A DNA stretch of 64,000 nucleotides, from assembly GCA_038502055.1 (NCBI GenBank), contig JAXRKN010000043.1, forward strand, positions 4,340,001 through 4,404,000. Direction: 5' to 3'. The notes beneath the pieces were generated by a model. It was given only the letters and a program-made list of their open reading frames with translations. It did no database searches and was not told the origin of the DNA. The translations under genes were made by a program, and so were the position numbers. Source of the DNA: Tanytarsus gracilentus. Its lineage: Eukaryota > Arthropoda > Insecta > Diptera > Chironomidae. This document shows positions 12,301 to 25,629 of this stretch, piece after piece (positions within the stretch are counted from its first letter, which is position 1; every line of letters begins with the position of its first letter).

Positions 12301-13840
12301 ATTCAATAATCTGTTTTCAATATGTTTATTATGAAAATTTTCCTCTTCTTAATGGCCTCATTGAGATGAGATATAAAAAAGGGTTTTTCGCATTTGTGCA
12401 AAAAAAGGGTTGCAGGCATGAAGGATAATGTCGATTTAATTTGATATAAATTGCACATCATTATTTCTTAAAAAACTAGTAAATCAAGCATGAATGAAAA
12501 AGGCACAGCAATGAAGGACTTTACCTGAGAGTTGACATTTAGTCTATAGAATACTCTTTTTTTTGATTGACTACATCGCATATGTACATTTGCAGAAAAA
12601 TCCACTTCAAGCGCAAGCCATCCAGACAGCATCGCCATAGCAATTTTCAATTTTAAAATTACTGAAACTCGAAACAAAAGCGAGTCAGCATGCGATCAAC
12701 GTCGACATAATAGCAGAAAAACCTTCCATCAAAATTCATTCGTGGAATGAGAGCGAAGCTAAATTCAGAGTTTTTGATCAAGGGATGGACACTAAACTAT
12801 TAAATTGATGTTAATATTTTGTCACTGTCACCGTCCCTCGCAACATCAATCTATCCACAGAATTTTCAAATGGGAATTAACTTCTCCTTGTGAGCATTAC
12901 ATACAATTTATGCATATGAAGTTTCCATTGTTTCCAAATTGTTTTCAATTCTCTTTTTGGCACACAAATAAAAGCGAGACATGAACGTGAACGTGTGGAA
13001 TTTAGCGTCATGACGACGTGAGAATGATGAAACAATTAAATTAAATTTTCCATTTCTGAGAACAATGAAGGGGAGGGTTTGATGTGAAAGGCGCAGGAAA
13101 AAGTTCATTTCCATGAGACTAATTTTTAGCAAATACATGAGAATTTTTCAAAGATTTAAAATTAAATTACTGTTTTTTTTCTATCACAAGATTATGAAAA
13201 ATGAAGCCACACATGTTGCTTAGAAATGCAATAAAACAGACAATAAAGAATCATAATAATTTTATTTGTTTATTGTGCTATTAAAAATATCCTCAAGCTA
13301 AATTATACAAAGGGATGAAAGTTCAATTGCAAGGGAGGTAAATTGGCAAGAGATCACAAAAGAAAAAAATTCACAGCACAAAAATTATTTGCGTGGGAAG
13401 AAAAGCTCATGAACGTTTGTGATGTCGTGAAGGAGTGAAATGAAAATTTTGTTGCAGAACATTGGAAACATTTGGTTAATGTTGCCAACAAGAGACTCCG
13501 CCTTTTCCGCTCACAATGTTGCCATTCCCTCGATTGGTCGCCTTTTCCTGCTCAACTTTATTCTTATTTATTTTTATCGGCGTGAAAATATTTTGCGAAA
13601 CATATGTGACACTAATGGAAATTAAAAATGTTTTTTAGAAAATAAGTTTTTATATTTTTGAAAAGATTAAAAAATTAATCGAAAACAAAACTCCATTTTT
13701 TATTGCATAATTAAAAAAAGTTCAAATTAATTTATTTTTTTATTGTTGCCATTTTTATGTCAATCATTAAACTTCAACATTTTATTACAATAAAATATTA
13801 AAATTAGAATTTATCTTTTTATAGGAGCATTTGATGTTGT
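12301..13840. other. AT-rich intergenic stretch
   Basis: Nothing identifiable. Short frames at 12468-12677 and 13440-13625 have no recognised motif. Confidence 0.45.
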
Positions 13841-14690
13841 CTCGCTCTAGTCGTTCCATCTCACTTCCTCAACTTAATGTTGAGCATAAAACATTCAAAA
13901 CATTCGTGAATGTTGCAAATAACTCAATTTCTAGATGTTGAATTTTAATCACAATTTTATTTTCAGTTCAACCTAATAAAATAGAGCAAAAAAATATTAA
14001 ATGCAAAATAAATTTTTGACACCATTTTGAGCAGTTAAAAAATCGATAAATTGTTGAGAGTAATAATTGAGGCAGTGGAGGGTTAAAAATATGAAGATCA
14101 ATTAAGAGTTCATTTGAATGGAAGTTAAAAAAATATTGAAATTCAGTTACCAGAACACAGTAGGAATACAATTGCCTTTTGTGTGCTCTACTCAACCCTC
14201 TAAATGCGATCAACATGAAAACATTTTTTTATTCACAAAAGAAATTTATTCCGCAATTTTATTTCGAGTGGTCCGACCATTAAAAAATGTTTAAAAAGAA
14301 AATTTCCATGCATGCTCAGTTTTTGAATTTAAGATGATTTGACCGCACACACATCATGAAGTCAACTCCAAACAATTTTAACAAGATCATCATTCAGTTT
14401 ATCTTCAAGTTATATTCAAGGGAAACGACCTGCAAATTGTTATTGATACACAAATTTGAGTACAATTGAAAATTTGAAAGAGCGGCAGGAAAATTTTTGA
14501 TAATAAAATGTTAATAAAACTTCACCCTCGCTGTGCGTGTTGCTGGATGAAATTGTGTTTGTGTCGGAGTTGTTCGTGTACCGGAAAAGTATCTGCGGAT
14601 GACATCTTCCAACACTTTATCACCCATTGTATGGAAGGAAAAATTTTCAATAACAATTTTCCGGAATTTAATTTAATTCGGATTAATTTC
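13841..14690 (-). repeat. Right arm of the large inverted duplication
   Basis: Reverse complement of 5081-5923. Small changes include an extra ACATTCAAA near 13888 and single-base changes scattered through the arm. The homology stops abruptly at both borders: after CTCGCTCTAG at 13841 and after GATTAATTTC at 14690. That is as expected for a discrete copied block rather than an ancient palindrome. Confidence 0.85.
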
Positions 14691-16861
14691 CTTTGTCCTT
14701 TTTGAATTTTAATTCAATTTTATAAAATTAACTGTATTGAACTCTTTTGAAATGACATTCATCCCTTCGAAACGCAAATCTTTGTCAACCACAGTAATAA
14801 AATTAAATTCAGTAACAAGCACGTGCACACCTTTAAAAGTATAATTATGCCAAGTACTTTCAAAAAACCTCAAAAACTTGAAAGTGTGTTTGAAATATTT
14901 TTTTTACTGTGTGTCATCTTCACATTTTCATCTTTATATATTTGGTTTGCTACCAAACTACGCACTAAAATATCAATGATGAGTACAATTGAATATTAAA
15001 CAATGACTTTCGAAAAAAAATATCATGAAATGAATCGATGGGTCGTAAATCATAAATTTCGAAACAAATTTGTTGACTTTTACTTGTAAGTTAATCGTGT
15101 CAAGGAGTGGAAAGTTTTAAATTTTTAAATATTTATTAAATTTTGAAATTTAAACTTTTTCTCAAATATTTTATAAAAAATTAAGAATTTCTAATAAATT
15201 TCCAACCCTTGCATCATTAAAATACCCAGAACATGTTGGTCGATTTGTAAAACTTTTCAAATCCAATTTGCTAATTGCAGTAACCCAAAAAAAATCGAAA
15301 ATTTTCAGGTTTCGCTAAATTATATTTTAACTACATTCGGATATGCAATTAGAAAACAAAAACTTTCAATTTCAATAGCGCACAATGACTCACAATTGTG
15401 AATTTTCCTCCCGATATATATTTTAATTACAATATGTATTTTTACAATTAATCATTACGTCTAAATTATCCCTCTTATTTCCCTTTGCACACTTCTGGCT
15501 GCCTCAATTTCTCAAGGAAATTCATCAAAGAGCCGTAAATCGATTTGCACAAAGAGATCAACAACAATAAAAGGCTGTAATTAAATAGGAACTAAATGCA
15601 GCACACAATGCACAATGCCATAAGTATCATCGCCGTTGAGAAACAATGAAATTGCTACAGCAGCTCAGAAGCTGATGAAGATCATCAACTTCATCATCGT
15701 GTCATAAAAGCAACAATAATGGCTTTAAAAATGATTTTTTTCATGTGCAAGAGTGTCGCGTACATTCGAGAGATTAAAATATTAAAGGTATGATAGTTGA
15801 TGACAGATGCAATGAGTCACGAAGTTATCTTCATTACATTATTGAAGACAGTCAAACGGAGAATGTCATTGGAATTTTCACATTCTTACGATCTAACTTG
15901 TCACGATGATATTAAAATGTAAGAATATAACGAGAGAAACTCGTTCGTACGTACATGCAGTTGTAAAGTAATGGGCAAAACACGTGTTCAGGTGGTTTCG
16001 GAGCTACTGACGTCACGATCGGATTTTTTACTCAATTTTTTTTTAAATTTTTCTGGAAAAAACTTTTGTTTTGATTAATTTTAAAAAAACTTTTGATTAC
16101 TACGCTTTTCAAATACCGACTTGGCATTATTTTTATTATTAATTATTGCGAATAATATTGACAGAGATCTCGAGTATTTAATTCATCTAGTTACAAATAG
16201 TTGCACATAAAAAATTAACAAGCTAATTCCGAGAGACTTATAGTTATAAATTATTAAGTACATAAAAATGATAATGTTCTATGATTAAATCCTATATTTA
16301 TCGCGAGTAATGTATAATTGTAAATGGTATGCAGTGCATGTGTTGCAGTTGACATAGTTGATAAAAAAATATACAGATTTACTAAAACGAGTTTTTTTAG
16401 CACATTCTCTTTGGTTTAAAATTCTATCTGATTATGTAATTTGACAATGATATCACAATATTCCTTCTTCTTTGTTTAACATTCGAATTTTCTTCTTATT
16501 TTTTTATTCACAGTGAATAAATTAAGAACTATTCGGTTGATCATGACTTTGGAGATCAAGATATGGAAACTTTTTGGTTTTAATTAAAACACAATCTCTA
16601 AATTGTTGAATGAATTATTAAATTAAAGTGGTAACATCAGATCTTTAATTGCACATCCTGAAACATTTCAAATCACATTTTAAATTATTTCAAAAATTAA
16701 CAAAAATATAAAATTTGACTAAATTTTTTAACAATAGATTTTTTTTTCATTTCAAAACCACTCAAAATTTTTAGTTTCCACATCTTGCACATAATTCTCT
16801 CAATTTTTTTTGTCACAAAATCCTCTTCTCATTTCACATTAATTTTTTTACTATTCTTTTA
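14691..16861. other. AT-rich intergenic stretch with a perfect CRE
   Basis: No exon or RNA gene recognised. A perfect palindromic cAMP-response/ATF site, TGACGTCA, sits at 16008-16015, with an E-box CACGTG at 15981-15986. These two motifs about 20 bp apart are the only standout short sites. They could be chance. Confidence 0.4.
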
Positions 16862-18904
16862 TCACTTTTTTTCACCACTCGTACATCCACGGCACCAAAA
16901 GCACGCTTTATAAATCAGATGGAAAATAAACAGCACTAGTCCGACCATACACAAGTATAAAATAATTTCTGAATTTGCAAAAGAAGCGCGAAAATTGAGT
17001 CGGTCAATCTTTGGTACATCCGTTAGAGTTGCCGCCATGTCTTTAATTAATTTTGAATTTTCCACGTAATACACGTTGGCCAGCAATGGCGATTGAACCT
17101 TTTCTAGCTTTGCTTCCACTTCAGCAATATCGAAATAAATATTTAAAATATTCTGCTTAAAGTACGGATTTTCTTGATATCGCAAGTTTGTTTTTATCAG
17201 ACGATATTTGCTCGCAATAGCTGTGCATTCGGACTCTAGTTGAATAATGCCAGTTGAGTGTTGAAGTAGCTCGACTTTTTCCGTTGTCGCTCCGCACGAA
17301 ATGTTTAGTGTCTCATTCTCTCGAGTGTAATAAAAATACTGTCCATCACCAATCCGAATGAATGTGAGCTTCGAAAATTGTGCTGCGAGCATTTTGCATA
17401 GCTTCACATCGATTTTTCTCTTCGCAAAGGAATTAGTCACACAATCGTTGCTGTTTTGTGAGTCAATAATTGGGCTTTGCGCTTCGCAATAATAGGTGGA
17501 GTTTCGAGTCTTGTAGCAGGGCTCTAATGACATGAACATCATCATCGTGTCATTATCGCTTGCCATAAATTTCCACTCTACATCTGTCAATATCAACTTA
17601 TCGTCGAAGAGGGCCGGTATTTCTATTATTCGATGCAGTGTCCTTGGCAAAGCCTCGACAATCGGAACATGCAGTTCAAGCTTGAGGATATTTCCGTCGA
17701 TGATGTGAGTCATTTTAAGATTGTAATAATATTCGATGATTTTGCCGTAGGGTAAGGCTTCTTTCGTGTGATTCAGAGTTGAATTTATGCTGTCGAGTGA
17801 CATCTGAAATTCCGGAATCACAATGATGTCAGTGCTGAGCCTCTCTCTCAGCAACATTGTTATGATGCCATTGACCTTGTTTGAGATTTCATCGACTTTT
17901 GATTTTGCGTCACTTATCGCAGAACGTTTTGCGAGTTCCTCGTTCGTGCCGTTGACAAAAGTTGTGACAATGTCATAGACCCCTTTCTTGAGGTTATGAT
18001 GCGAGTCAATTAATTTATTCGCTGTGTCTTTCAGGATCTCCAAGTCCATTTCAATTTTACGGCCATCGGATGCATCGAGAAATCCTAAAAAGTCGCGCTT
18101 TCTTCTTCTCCTCACTTGTTTGTTTGTTGCTATCATGCCATAAAGGACATCCTTTAATTCGGTCTTTTTGAGCGCCAAAATTTTTTCAATTCTCTCCAAG
18201 TCACTTTGATGTTTTTCATTATTTTCGCAGTGCAGCTTAATCATCTCGATTTCTTTTGAAAGATCATCAATAATTAAGTCAATCGTTGTGAGATTTATGT
18301 GGAAATTGAGCTTTCTAATTTCAGTAATTAATTTCATCTCGCCAATCTCCTCGAAGCGCAATCCCTGCAGCTCATCTAATTGCTCGTGAACATAAGACGC
18401 TGCACTTGACATTGCGATTGTTGCAAATAAAAAGAACCTGTAAGTAAGTGAGAAGTATTTAAGTTATTTCATTGGAAAACAATTACATTTTTACTGCTTT
18501 ATAGTCATTGATCGCAATCGAGAGATATTTAAATTATCGAGGAGTATTTGTTTATTTCTAAAAGGGAGTGTTGCAAAATAAAAGGAATTTTTGAGACACT
18601 TCTCGATTTATAATTTTATAAATTTAGAATTTTCGATAAATATTTCGAGGTTCATTTAATTTTGTAATTTCTGTCACGAATTAGGTAATTTAAAATTTTT
18701 AACACCTCATTAATGATTCAATTCAAAGCCTCAATAGGTGACTCCTACATGCATTTTCCCGCCATATAAAAATGAATCATCGCTTTCTTCGAATTTCACG
18801 TGCTTTTAGCGCGAAAGATTTAACCACATTCGATTGACTCAGTCTCAAAAGTTTTCTGAACTTAACCGCATTAATTTAAAATGCACTTACATGAATGAAT
18901 TCAT
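16862..18904 (-). CDS. Intact errantivirus/baculovirus-F-like envelope glycoprotein gene, candidate host-domesticated env
   Basis: Two coding exons on the minus strand: 18904-18891 (14 nt) and 18437-16862, separated by a 453 bp intron (GTAAGT..TTACAG). Together they give 529 aa. The exon junction falls within the N-terminal hydrophobic signal peptide. A second in-frame ATG at 18943 would add 13 residues. Seen in the ectodomain are a coiled N-terminal subunit, a furin-type basic site RRRRKR at about residues 114-119 followed immediately by a hydrophobic fusion-peptide-like segment, at least eight N-glycosylation sequons and paired cysteines. One transmembrane helix lies at about 492-513, with a short Cys-rich tail. 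This layout matches class I fusion proteins of insect errantiviruses and their relatives (baculovirus F family). I see no stop, frameshift, gag/pol frame or LTR around it. Fly Iris is a known precedent for a domesticated env. Domestication here is inference; a recent solo insertion remains possible. Confidence 0.8.
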
Positions 18905-19072
18905 AGCGATTTTTCTAGACAGTAGCTCCACTGTGACAAACATAAGCGCAAACCGGTTTTTTAACAACTACGATAAAGAAATTTAATTTTTATTTCACTC
19001 AAAGACACACAAAAAGCCAACAGTTAGCAAATTTCCATTCACAAGTCAACTCGAGTAGAGGCATGCGCTAGC

Positions 19073-19082
19073 CTTTTTATAG
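19073..19082 (-). promoter_or_regulatory. TATA box of the envelope-like gene
   Basis: CTATAAAAAG on the minus strand, about 30 bp ahead of a likely start near 19050. That would give a leader of roughly 145 nt before the ATG at 18904. No other gene on this strand is near enough to use it. Confidence 0.5.
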
Positions 19083-21313
19083 GCACACGGCTACGATTGT
19101 GTTGACTCATTATTGATATTGTTGCTGTTTCTCTTACTATACATTCTTAAATACATGTTGACGATGTTTAAATATATTTTGAATAAAATAACAAGTTTTA
19201 GAATAGGAAAAGTGAATATTTCCATAGTCAATAAGGACATTGAGAATTTTATTTTATTTTATTGCATAACATTCATAGGTTAATTTGTGTGTAGCGAGTA
19301 TCTTTAAAATGCACTTGCTGCATCAACAACATAAATATTTTAGTTCAAGTTCATTATCAGCTGTATTTTGCGTTCATGAAGTGATTAATGTCGTGTGGCA
19401 AAGAGATGAATTGCAGCATCATGGTTAGCAATTATTTCTATATTTTAAAGAAGTAGAGGAAGGTTAGTTTAAAAAAGTGACGCCAAAGAGTCTAAAAATA
19501 TTCAGAACTAATGATGGTTGAATCATATAACTTTTAGACACACCCCCAAATTTGATCATTCTAAAGACATTCGTTTTTTAAAAAAAATTTAGAATTAAAT
19601 ATTTTTTGAAAACAAGTATGAAAAAATTCTAAAAATGCTCTCGAGAGTTGTCTCATTACCATAACTAATTGCGATCGCATCGAGAATGTGCGAATTATTA
19701 AATATTTATTTTTCTCATTGTAAAATGTCTCGTAAATATGACTTTATATGGAATATCTTCACGCGACTCTTTTTTATATCGGCTCTCAATTAGTGCGTAT
19801 TTAATTTTATATAAAATCTCTCCTCGTTTATGATTCATTCACAATCTGAGTCAGATTTGTTATTATTTGCTGCAATTAGCGTTGGCATTAAAAATTACAA
19901 AAAAAATATTGGAACTCAAATTTTTGATTCCATTAAATTTAACTTTTCATATTTTTTTTTGCGCGAATAGATTTAACCACAAATTTCGCCAACTTTAGCT
20001 TCATTATGGCACTTACAGATGATTAGACATAAATTTATCGTGTGGTGATGATCATATATGAATGAAATTGAGTCACTATAAAATTGTGAAAGATGAAGAT
20101 TATTAGTAGAAACCGTTATAGGAAAAGGTAGGAATTTGAAATTTAAATTTAATTACTCGCACTATGATGAGGGCAATTAAGAAATGAGCTCAATTGAGGG
20201 ATAGGAAAAATTAAGGAAAGAGAAAGAATTTTATGAATCATACTTAAATGAGTTAGTGACATGTGAGCATTTGATTGATTGTTAAACAATTTTAATGGCA
20301 TTCCAAATTCTTAGAAATTAGTGAAAATTTTCTAGAAAATGACTTAACTCAAATATTTTTTGTATGATGTTTAAAGTTAAAGCATAACTTTTAAAATGTA
20401 ACTGGAAGATTTTCATGAAACACTGAAAAATAAAATTATAATCTAGGAAAATCTTAACCCTGCGAAAGAATTAAAAAAATGTTAAATTTTCGTTTCGATC
20501 AATAATTTTTTATTCGCTCAAATTTGTTCTTTAAGAACAATTTCAAAGATAATTTTTATTTGCATAATGCATCTGCTTTTATGGAATGAACTTTTTAAAT
20601 AGATCTCTTTCGTACACGTTTACATAATTTAAACTTTTAAATATATTTTGAATTTTTTCATTTATTTTACACGATGTAACAAAGTCATAAAGCATGATCA
20701 CGAGGTGATCAATATTTTTTTGCATTCAGAATGCTAAAAATTTAATGCTTTAATAATTATTAAAGACCCAAGTAGATCAGGAATACGTTTTAATCAAAGA
20801 TAAATGTGGTATGTATACATAATTTTGTTGAAAATACTTCTTTCTTGTTAACATAATCATTTTAGATAAAATATAAATCACAGATCCATTTAATTGGATT
20901 TCGTTACTTTTTTTTTCATTAAACACAAATATTGAGCATTGGATACAAACAAGGGAGTGAATATAAAAAATTAATTATTAACAGAGCTGAAATTCGATTC
21001 GTAAGGAAAAGTTGAAGAAGGATGATAACCAAGAATATTTTTTTTGACATAAATTCTGCAGTCAATATGAGTACGTAGTTAATTTTAATCAATTGGACTA
21101 TCTAGTTATTTTTTTAGCATTATGCATAACATTCAATGGTAAGGAATTAAAGCTTTTCAACTTCATTTACACTTTCTTTTGGGGTCATATTAAAATATAT
21201 TTTTTTCTTGACCTTATCTTTCAGTCGCCAACACTTAGCTCGAAGCTTAAAATTAATTAATTTCTGACAAAACTTTCTCGTTATCATCCCATTGAAAAAA
21301 ATCTTTTGAGTTC
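19083..21313. other. AT-rich intergenic stretch
   Basis: No coding exon, RNA gene or repeat with a second copy in the window was found. Confidence 0.45.
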
Positions 21314-24300
21314 TTAAAATAAATTCTGCTTGGTTGCATCACTTTCAAAGTCAGCAAAAGCGTTATTTAATTCCATAAAGATAAGTTTTGCCAAATTTTC
21401 ATTATCAGTTCCAGCGTGCTAGAAAAAAATTAAAATATATAAGTTTTACAACAGGATTTTCAATATTTTTTTACCTTATCAGGATGAACAGCTAGACAGC
21501 ATCTTCTGTAAGCTTTTTTGACATCATTCGCTGACATAAGTGAAGACATTTCGCATTTCGTCCATTTAGCGTCATTCCAGAGAATCGTGTGGACCGAACA
21601 AAGAAGAGCTCGAATATTTCCACGCTTTCCTTCAACCTAAAACAAATTGCCGTTTAAAATTTAAAATTAACTTTAAATATTTTTAGCTCTCACCCAATCT
21701 TGAACTTTTAATTTTTCAGGATCCATTGTTTGTGCAAGTTCGACCTTTCTCATCTCATTTATTGACCTGGGGCCTTGATTTTTGGAGCCGAAGCTATAGC
21801 CTTGAGAGCCGAGAATATCACCAAAAATATCAGCCGGTTTATTTTTTTGTTGAGCTTGTTGTGGATCTTGAAAATGCGATCGACTGTAGTCAGGTCTCTG
21901 TTGCTCATTTGGAATTTTTTGCTGATGAATTGGCGTCGACGAGTTACTTTTAGGCATGCTTGAAGTTGAAGAAGAGTTAAAAAGATTTTGCTGTCCCATG
22001 AATGGATTTGCTTGTGGTGTCTGTTGAGGCTGAGGCTTTGAATTAAACTCAGAGCCCGTTAAATCAGCAAAAGGATCGAATGTTGCTTTTTGTGATGTTG
22101 TAGTTGTTGATGGCGGTTCAGTGTTGGAATTCATGAAGCTCAAATTATTGCTGGATTTGTTGGGAGCCATTGTTGGTACAGAATTACTCGATGCAGATCC
22201 GAAAATATCTTCAAGGTCACCAGCACTTTTTGACGCATGAATATTAGACTCAGTTGGTTTATTTAGAGCGCTGCCAATCAAATCGGGATATGGATCTTGA
22301 AAATTATTATCGAAACCTCCTAGTAAATCGAAGCTGGGCTCTTTAACTTTTGGTGGAGGAATATTTATTTGTGGAGGTTTGTGTTCATCGACTGAATGAA
22401 GTCGCAGAAAATCAAATTCAGTCGTTGGTGGTTCATTCGAAGGTAATATTGAAGGCTCTTCATCAGCACTGCTTGCGCTCTCAATGAGTTCTATATTTTC
22501 AACAATATTGCTCTTAGGTGGTGCTGGACGTGGAGGTGGTCCCTTTTTGTCATTTTGTTTACCGATGACCGGCTTTGTGATAAAATTATCAACATTTTCC
22601 TCAAATTCTAGCTGCGATGAGAAAAGAGCTTTTGGATTTTTCTCCTTTGAATGTGATGCAGAATTCCATGGCGGCTGTACGGAAGGACTACGATCATCAT
22701 CGCCAATGAATATTGATAGATTTATGCTGAAATTGCTTGGCACATGCTCAGGATCTGGCACGTCATCTAACTCATTTCGATTATAAAGTAAGAGGGTCTC
22801 TTCCTCTGGAATGTAGCCACTGTGAAATTGCATTTGGCAAATTTTCAAGCCCTGCTGTTGTCCAACGATGCTTCTTCTTGCATGCAAAAGAGTTATTGTG
22901 ATATCGCCGCAGAGCGTGATGTTTAGAGGAAAATTAATTTTCCCCTCTGATGCATGATAAACTCGCATTCTTTCGTAGTCTTGCAGGGTGCTGACAGCTA
23001 CACGATCATTAACACAAATCTCAATGTAAGGACGACATCCATCTCTTGCTTTTGTCATTCGTGGAATTGCACTGAGGTTCAGTGATACGAGAGTTATTGG
23101 TTTGTAGTGCGGAAAATGTCCACGTAGAACGTCAGCCATATAGTACGTGTATCGAATTTCAGATGCTCGCATATTTGGCGGAGATCGTTTTACGGCAAAC
23201 ATCTGCATACCGTCCTCGGGTTCTCTAATTAGTTGAGTATAAAGCATTAATGCACACAACATCGTTGCAGATTTAGCGTTATCAGAGCTTTGTAGAATGA
23301 TGACATTTTTGGCGTCTGCATTGAGAAATCCATACATATCCTCGGCAATCGCATACATGTGCGTTAAAATAGGCGCTCTCGAATTAATTGGTTGATACAT
23401 AAAGCCGCATTCAATCGTTCTAACGGGCGGCGAGAGACGAGGACATTTAACACCCAAATTATATACACTCACTTTCGACGGATGGTAGCGCTGTTCAATG
23501 AACATTTTAACATCTTCAATATGATTCACTTTATAGGCTGATTCGAGGCCTTCACTCGGACTTGGCATTACTAAAACTCTTTGCGAAATAAAACTCACAT
23601 CGAGATCCGTTTTTGACATGGTCTGTTGAACAGTTTGCATGACCTTTGAAGAGCTCTCTTTGAGATTTTTTAAAAAACTTCCTGCACCTCCTTTAATCGA
23701 CGAAAAAAGTCCTCCACTGGCCGCCGCTGACGAAGGTTGTTGTGAATTGTTTTGTGAAGGAACTTGAGATGTTTGAGTGAAGTTGGTGAAGAATGTTGAA
23801 TTTGACGTTCTTCTCGAATCGACGCTAGGTGGTGGCGGTACGGGAGGTTTTTCCTGTTTTTCCTCACTCTTTTCCTGTAAAAGCGGCTGTTGTGTCTCGT
23901 GAATTGGAGATTTACTTTTCAACTCTAGCGGACCTCTTAGTGTCCATCCCATTGTCTCGGATATAGCGCCAAGTCTCTCTAATATCATCGATACATTAAA
24001 ACGTTCGGTCGGATCAACGACAAAGCATCCCTTTATGATCTCATTGAAGCACACAAATCGTGAGTCATTTGGTATTGTATATTTTCCATTTATAATACCC
24101 AATTTTGCGCCGTCTTCAAACGGATGCTTTTTATAGCATAGACAGAAAAGAATACAACCTAAAGCCCACACGTCTGTGGCAATTCCGATGGGGTAATTAT
24201 TCCACGTATCAAGTTGCTCGGGCGCACGATACATGGGGGTGGTAAACTTTTGAAGAAATTCTTCGAGTGAATTTCTCTGTTGTGTCGACCACGTAATATC

Positions 24301-25198
24301 GGGCGAGTGACTTTCCATTGTCGCCGATCCCATATCGCACAATTTTAACAGGCTATCGCATCCAAGGAGGAAATTTTCAATTTTAATATCACGATGATTA
24401 ATATTTTGTGAATGTAGGTGAGCGACAGCCTTGGTGGCTTGATAAATAACTTTCAGAACTGTTGGTGGATTGTTAATCTGATCGAGATAATCGTAAAGCG
24501 ATCCTCCCTTACAGAGTTCTGTAACTAATAAGTATTCTGCACGCCCTCCACTCTTTGTTCTGTCAATGAACGAGGCCGCAACAAATTTAACGATATTATC
24601 ATGTCCAGACACTTGCTTATTTACATTTATCTCGTTTATGATATTGTTACATTCATCCTTATCGGAGCCAAAAAGACGTTTCAACGCAAATTCATCGCCA
24701 TTCTGAATGTCCTTTGCTACATAAACGATTGCGAAGCCACCTAAAAAAGAGAGATTATAAATATTATTTCTTTGTATTATCCGGAAACAACGGAATTAGC
24801 ATTAATAATACAGTTTTTGATAGCTCTTTATGACGACACATACTTTCAAGCAGAAAGACTGCTCCACTTTATTCACTCTTTTCACTAACCATTTGACCTT
24901 TCCGCGCATCAAATTGATAATTTACATGATTTTAAATGAGATTCGTGTGCTCAATTTTTTAAAGATATCGCACATGATAACAATAAAATGATTAGCATTG
25001 AGTGGAAACGATTGGATAAGAAAATATATGTTTCTTTTTGATGACGAGATGAAAATTTTCAAGTTTTTTACCTTCTGCAATTTTCTTCAATATTTTGAGC
25101 TTAATCGAGCCAACTTCCACAATTTGACCAACGAAGTCGTCATCAACGCCACCAGGCGCATTAAATAAGTTGATTGTTTTCCTAAATAAATCATCCAT
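21314..25198 (-). CDS. aux: Auxilin / cyclin-G-associated kinase (GAK) orthologue
   Basis: Four exons: 25198-25072, 24740-21694, 21636-21475 and 21418-21314, encoding 1146 aa, all in phase. The N-terminal kinase of the NAK/GAK type has the glycine loop IAEGGFAIVYVA, Lys63 in FALKR, catalytic loop HRDIKIEN and the APE-region MYRAPEQLD. A PTEN/tensin-like phosphatase plus C2-like region follows (roughly 400-720). Next is a long disordered part with clathrin/AP2 motifs (DPFADL, NPFMG, DLLGG, DIFG). A C-terminal J domain reads KVQDWVEGKRGNIRALL and then HPDK. The protein recruits Hsc70 to uncoat clathrin vesicles and phosphorylates adaptor subunits in the cytosol. Unusually, the metal-binding DFG triad reads DMG (LCDMGSAT). 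The gene shares a ~430 bp upstream region with the divergent nucleoporin gene. Confidence 0.95.
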
Positions 25199-25629
25199 TC
25201 CTTAATAAATTCACTAAAATTTCTCTTTACAATATTTTTCTTCTGCCAGTTTTATTTGAAAATTTTCACTGCACTGAACGAACTTTACCGTGAAATCTGA
25301 CACATGTCCAACACTCTATGATTGTGTAATTATTAATTTAAATTAACTTATTTTAGTTAAAGGTTTAAGAGCTAATTTTAAAAATAGAATTAATTATTTA
25401 TATTTTAATAAAAACATCAACAAAAGTTCGTCTATCGCAGGTATTTGGTCACATCGTCTCCCCTGTCGAGTCATTCTGTTTTCTTTTATAGGTTACTGCT
25501 AAATATTTTACAAAAATTATAATTTTTAAGGCTTAAAAGTAGTCAAATTTACACCGCAAAAGTGATAACAAGCTTATTAAGTGAAAAAGTATCAAAATCC
25601 ATCAAAAAGTTAATCGAAAAGTAAAAAAA
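25199..25629. promoter_or_regulatory. Shared divergent promoter region aux / nucleoporin
   Basis: The start codons of aux (minus) and the nucleoporin (plus) are only 431 bp apart, so both 5' UTRs and promoters must fit here. No TATA box is obvious. This is consistent with broad housekeeping promoters. Confidence 0.5.

Noticed and set aside
5081..14690. Inverted arms as a pure assembly artefact
   Set aside because: The arms differ at many positions including indels, so they are not two placements of the same reads.
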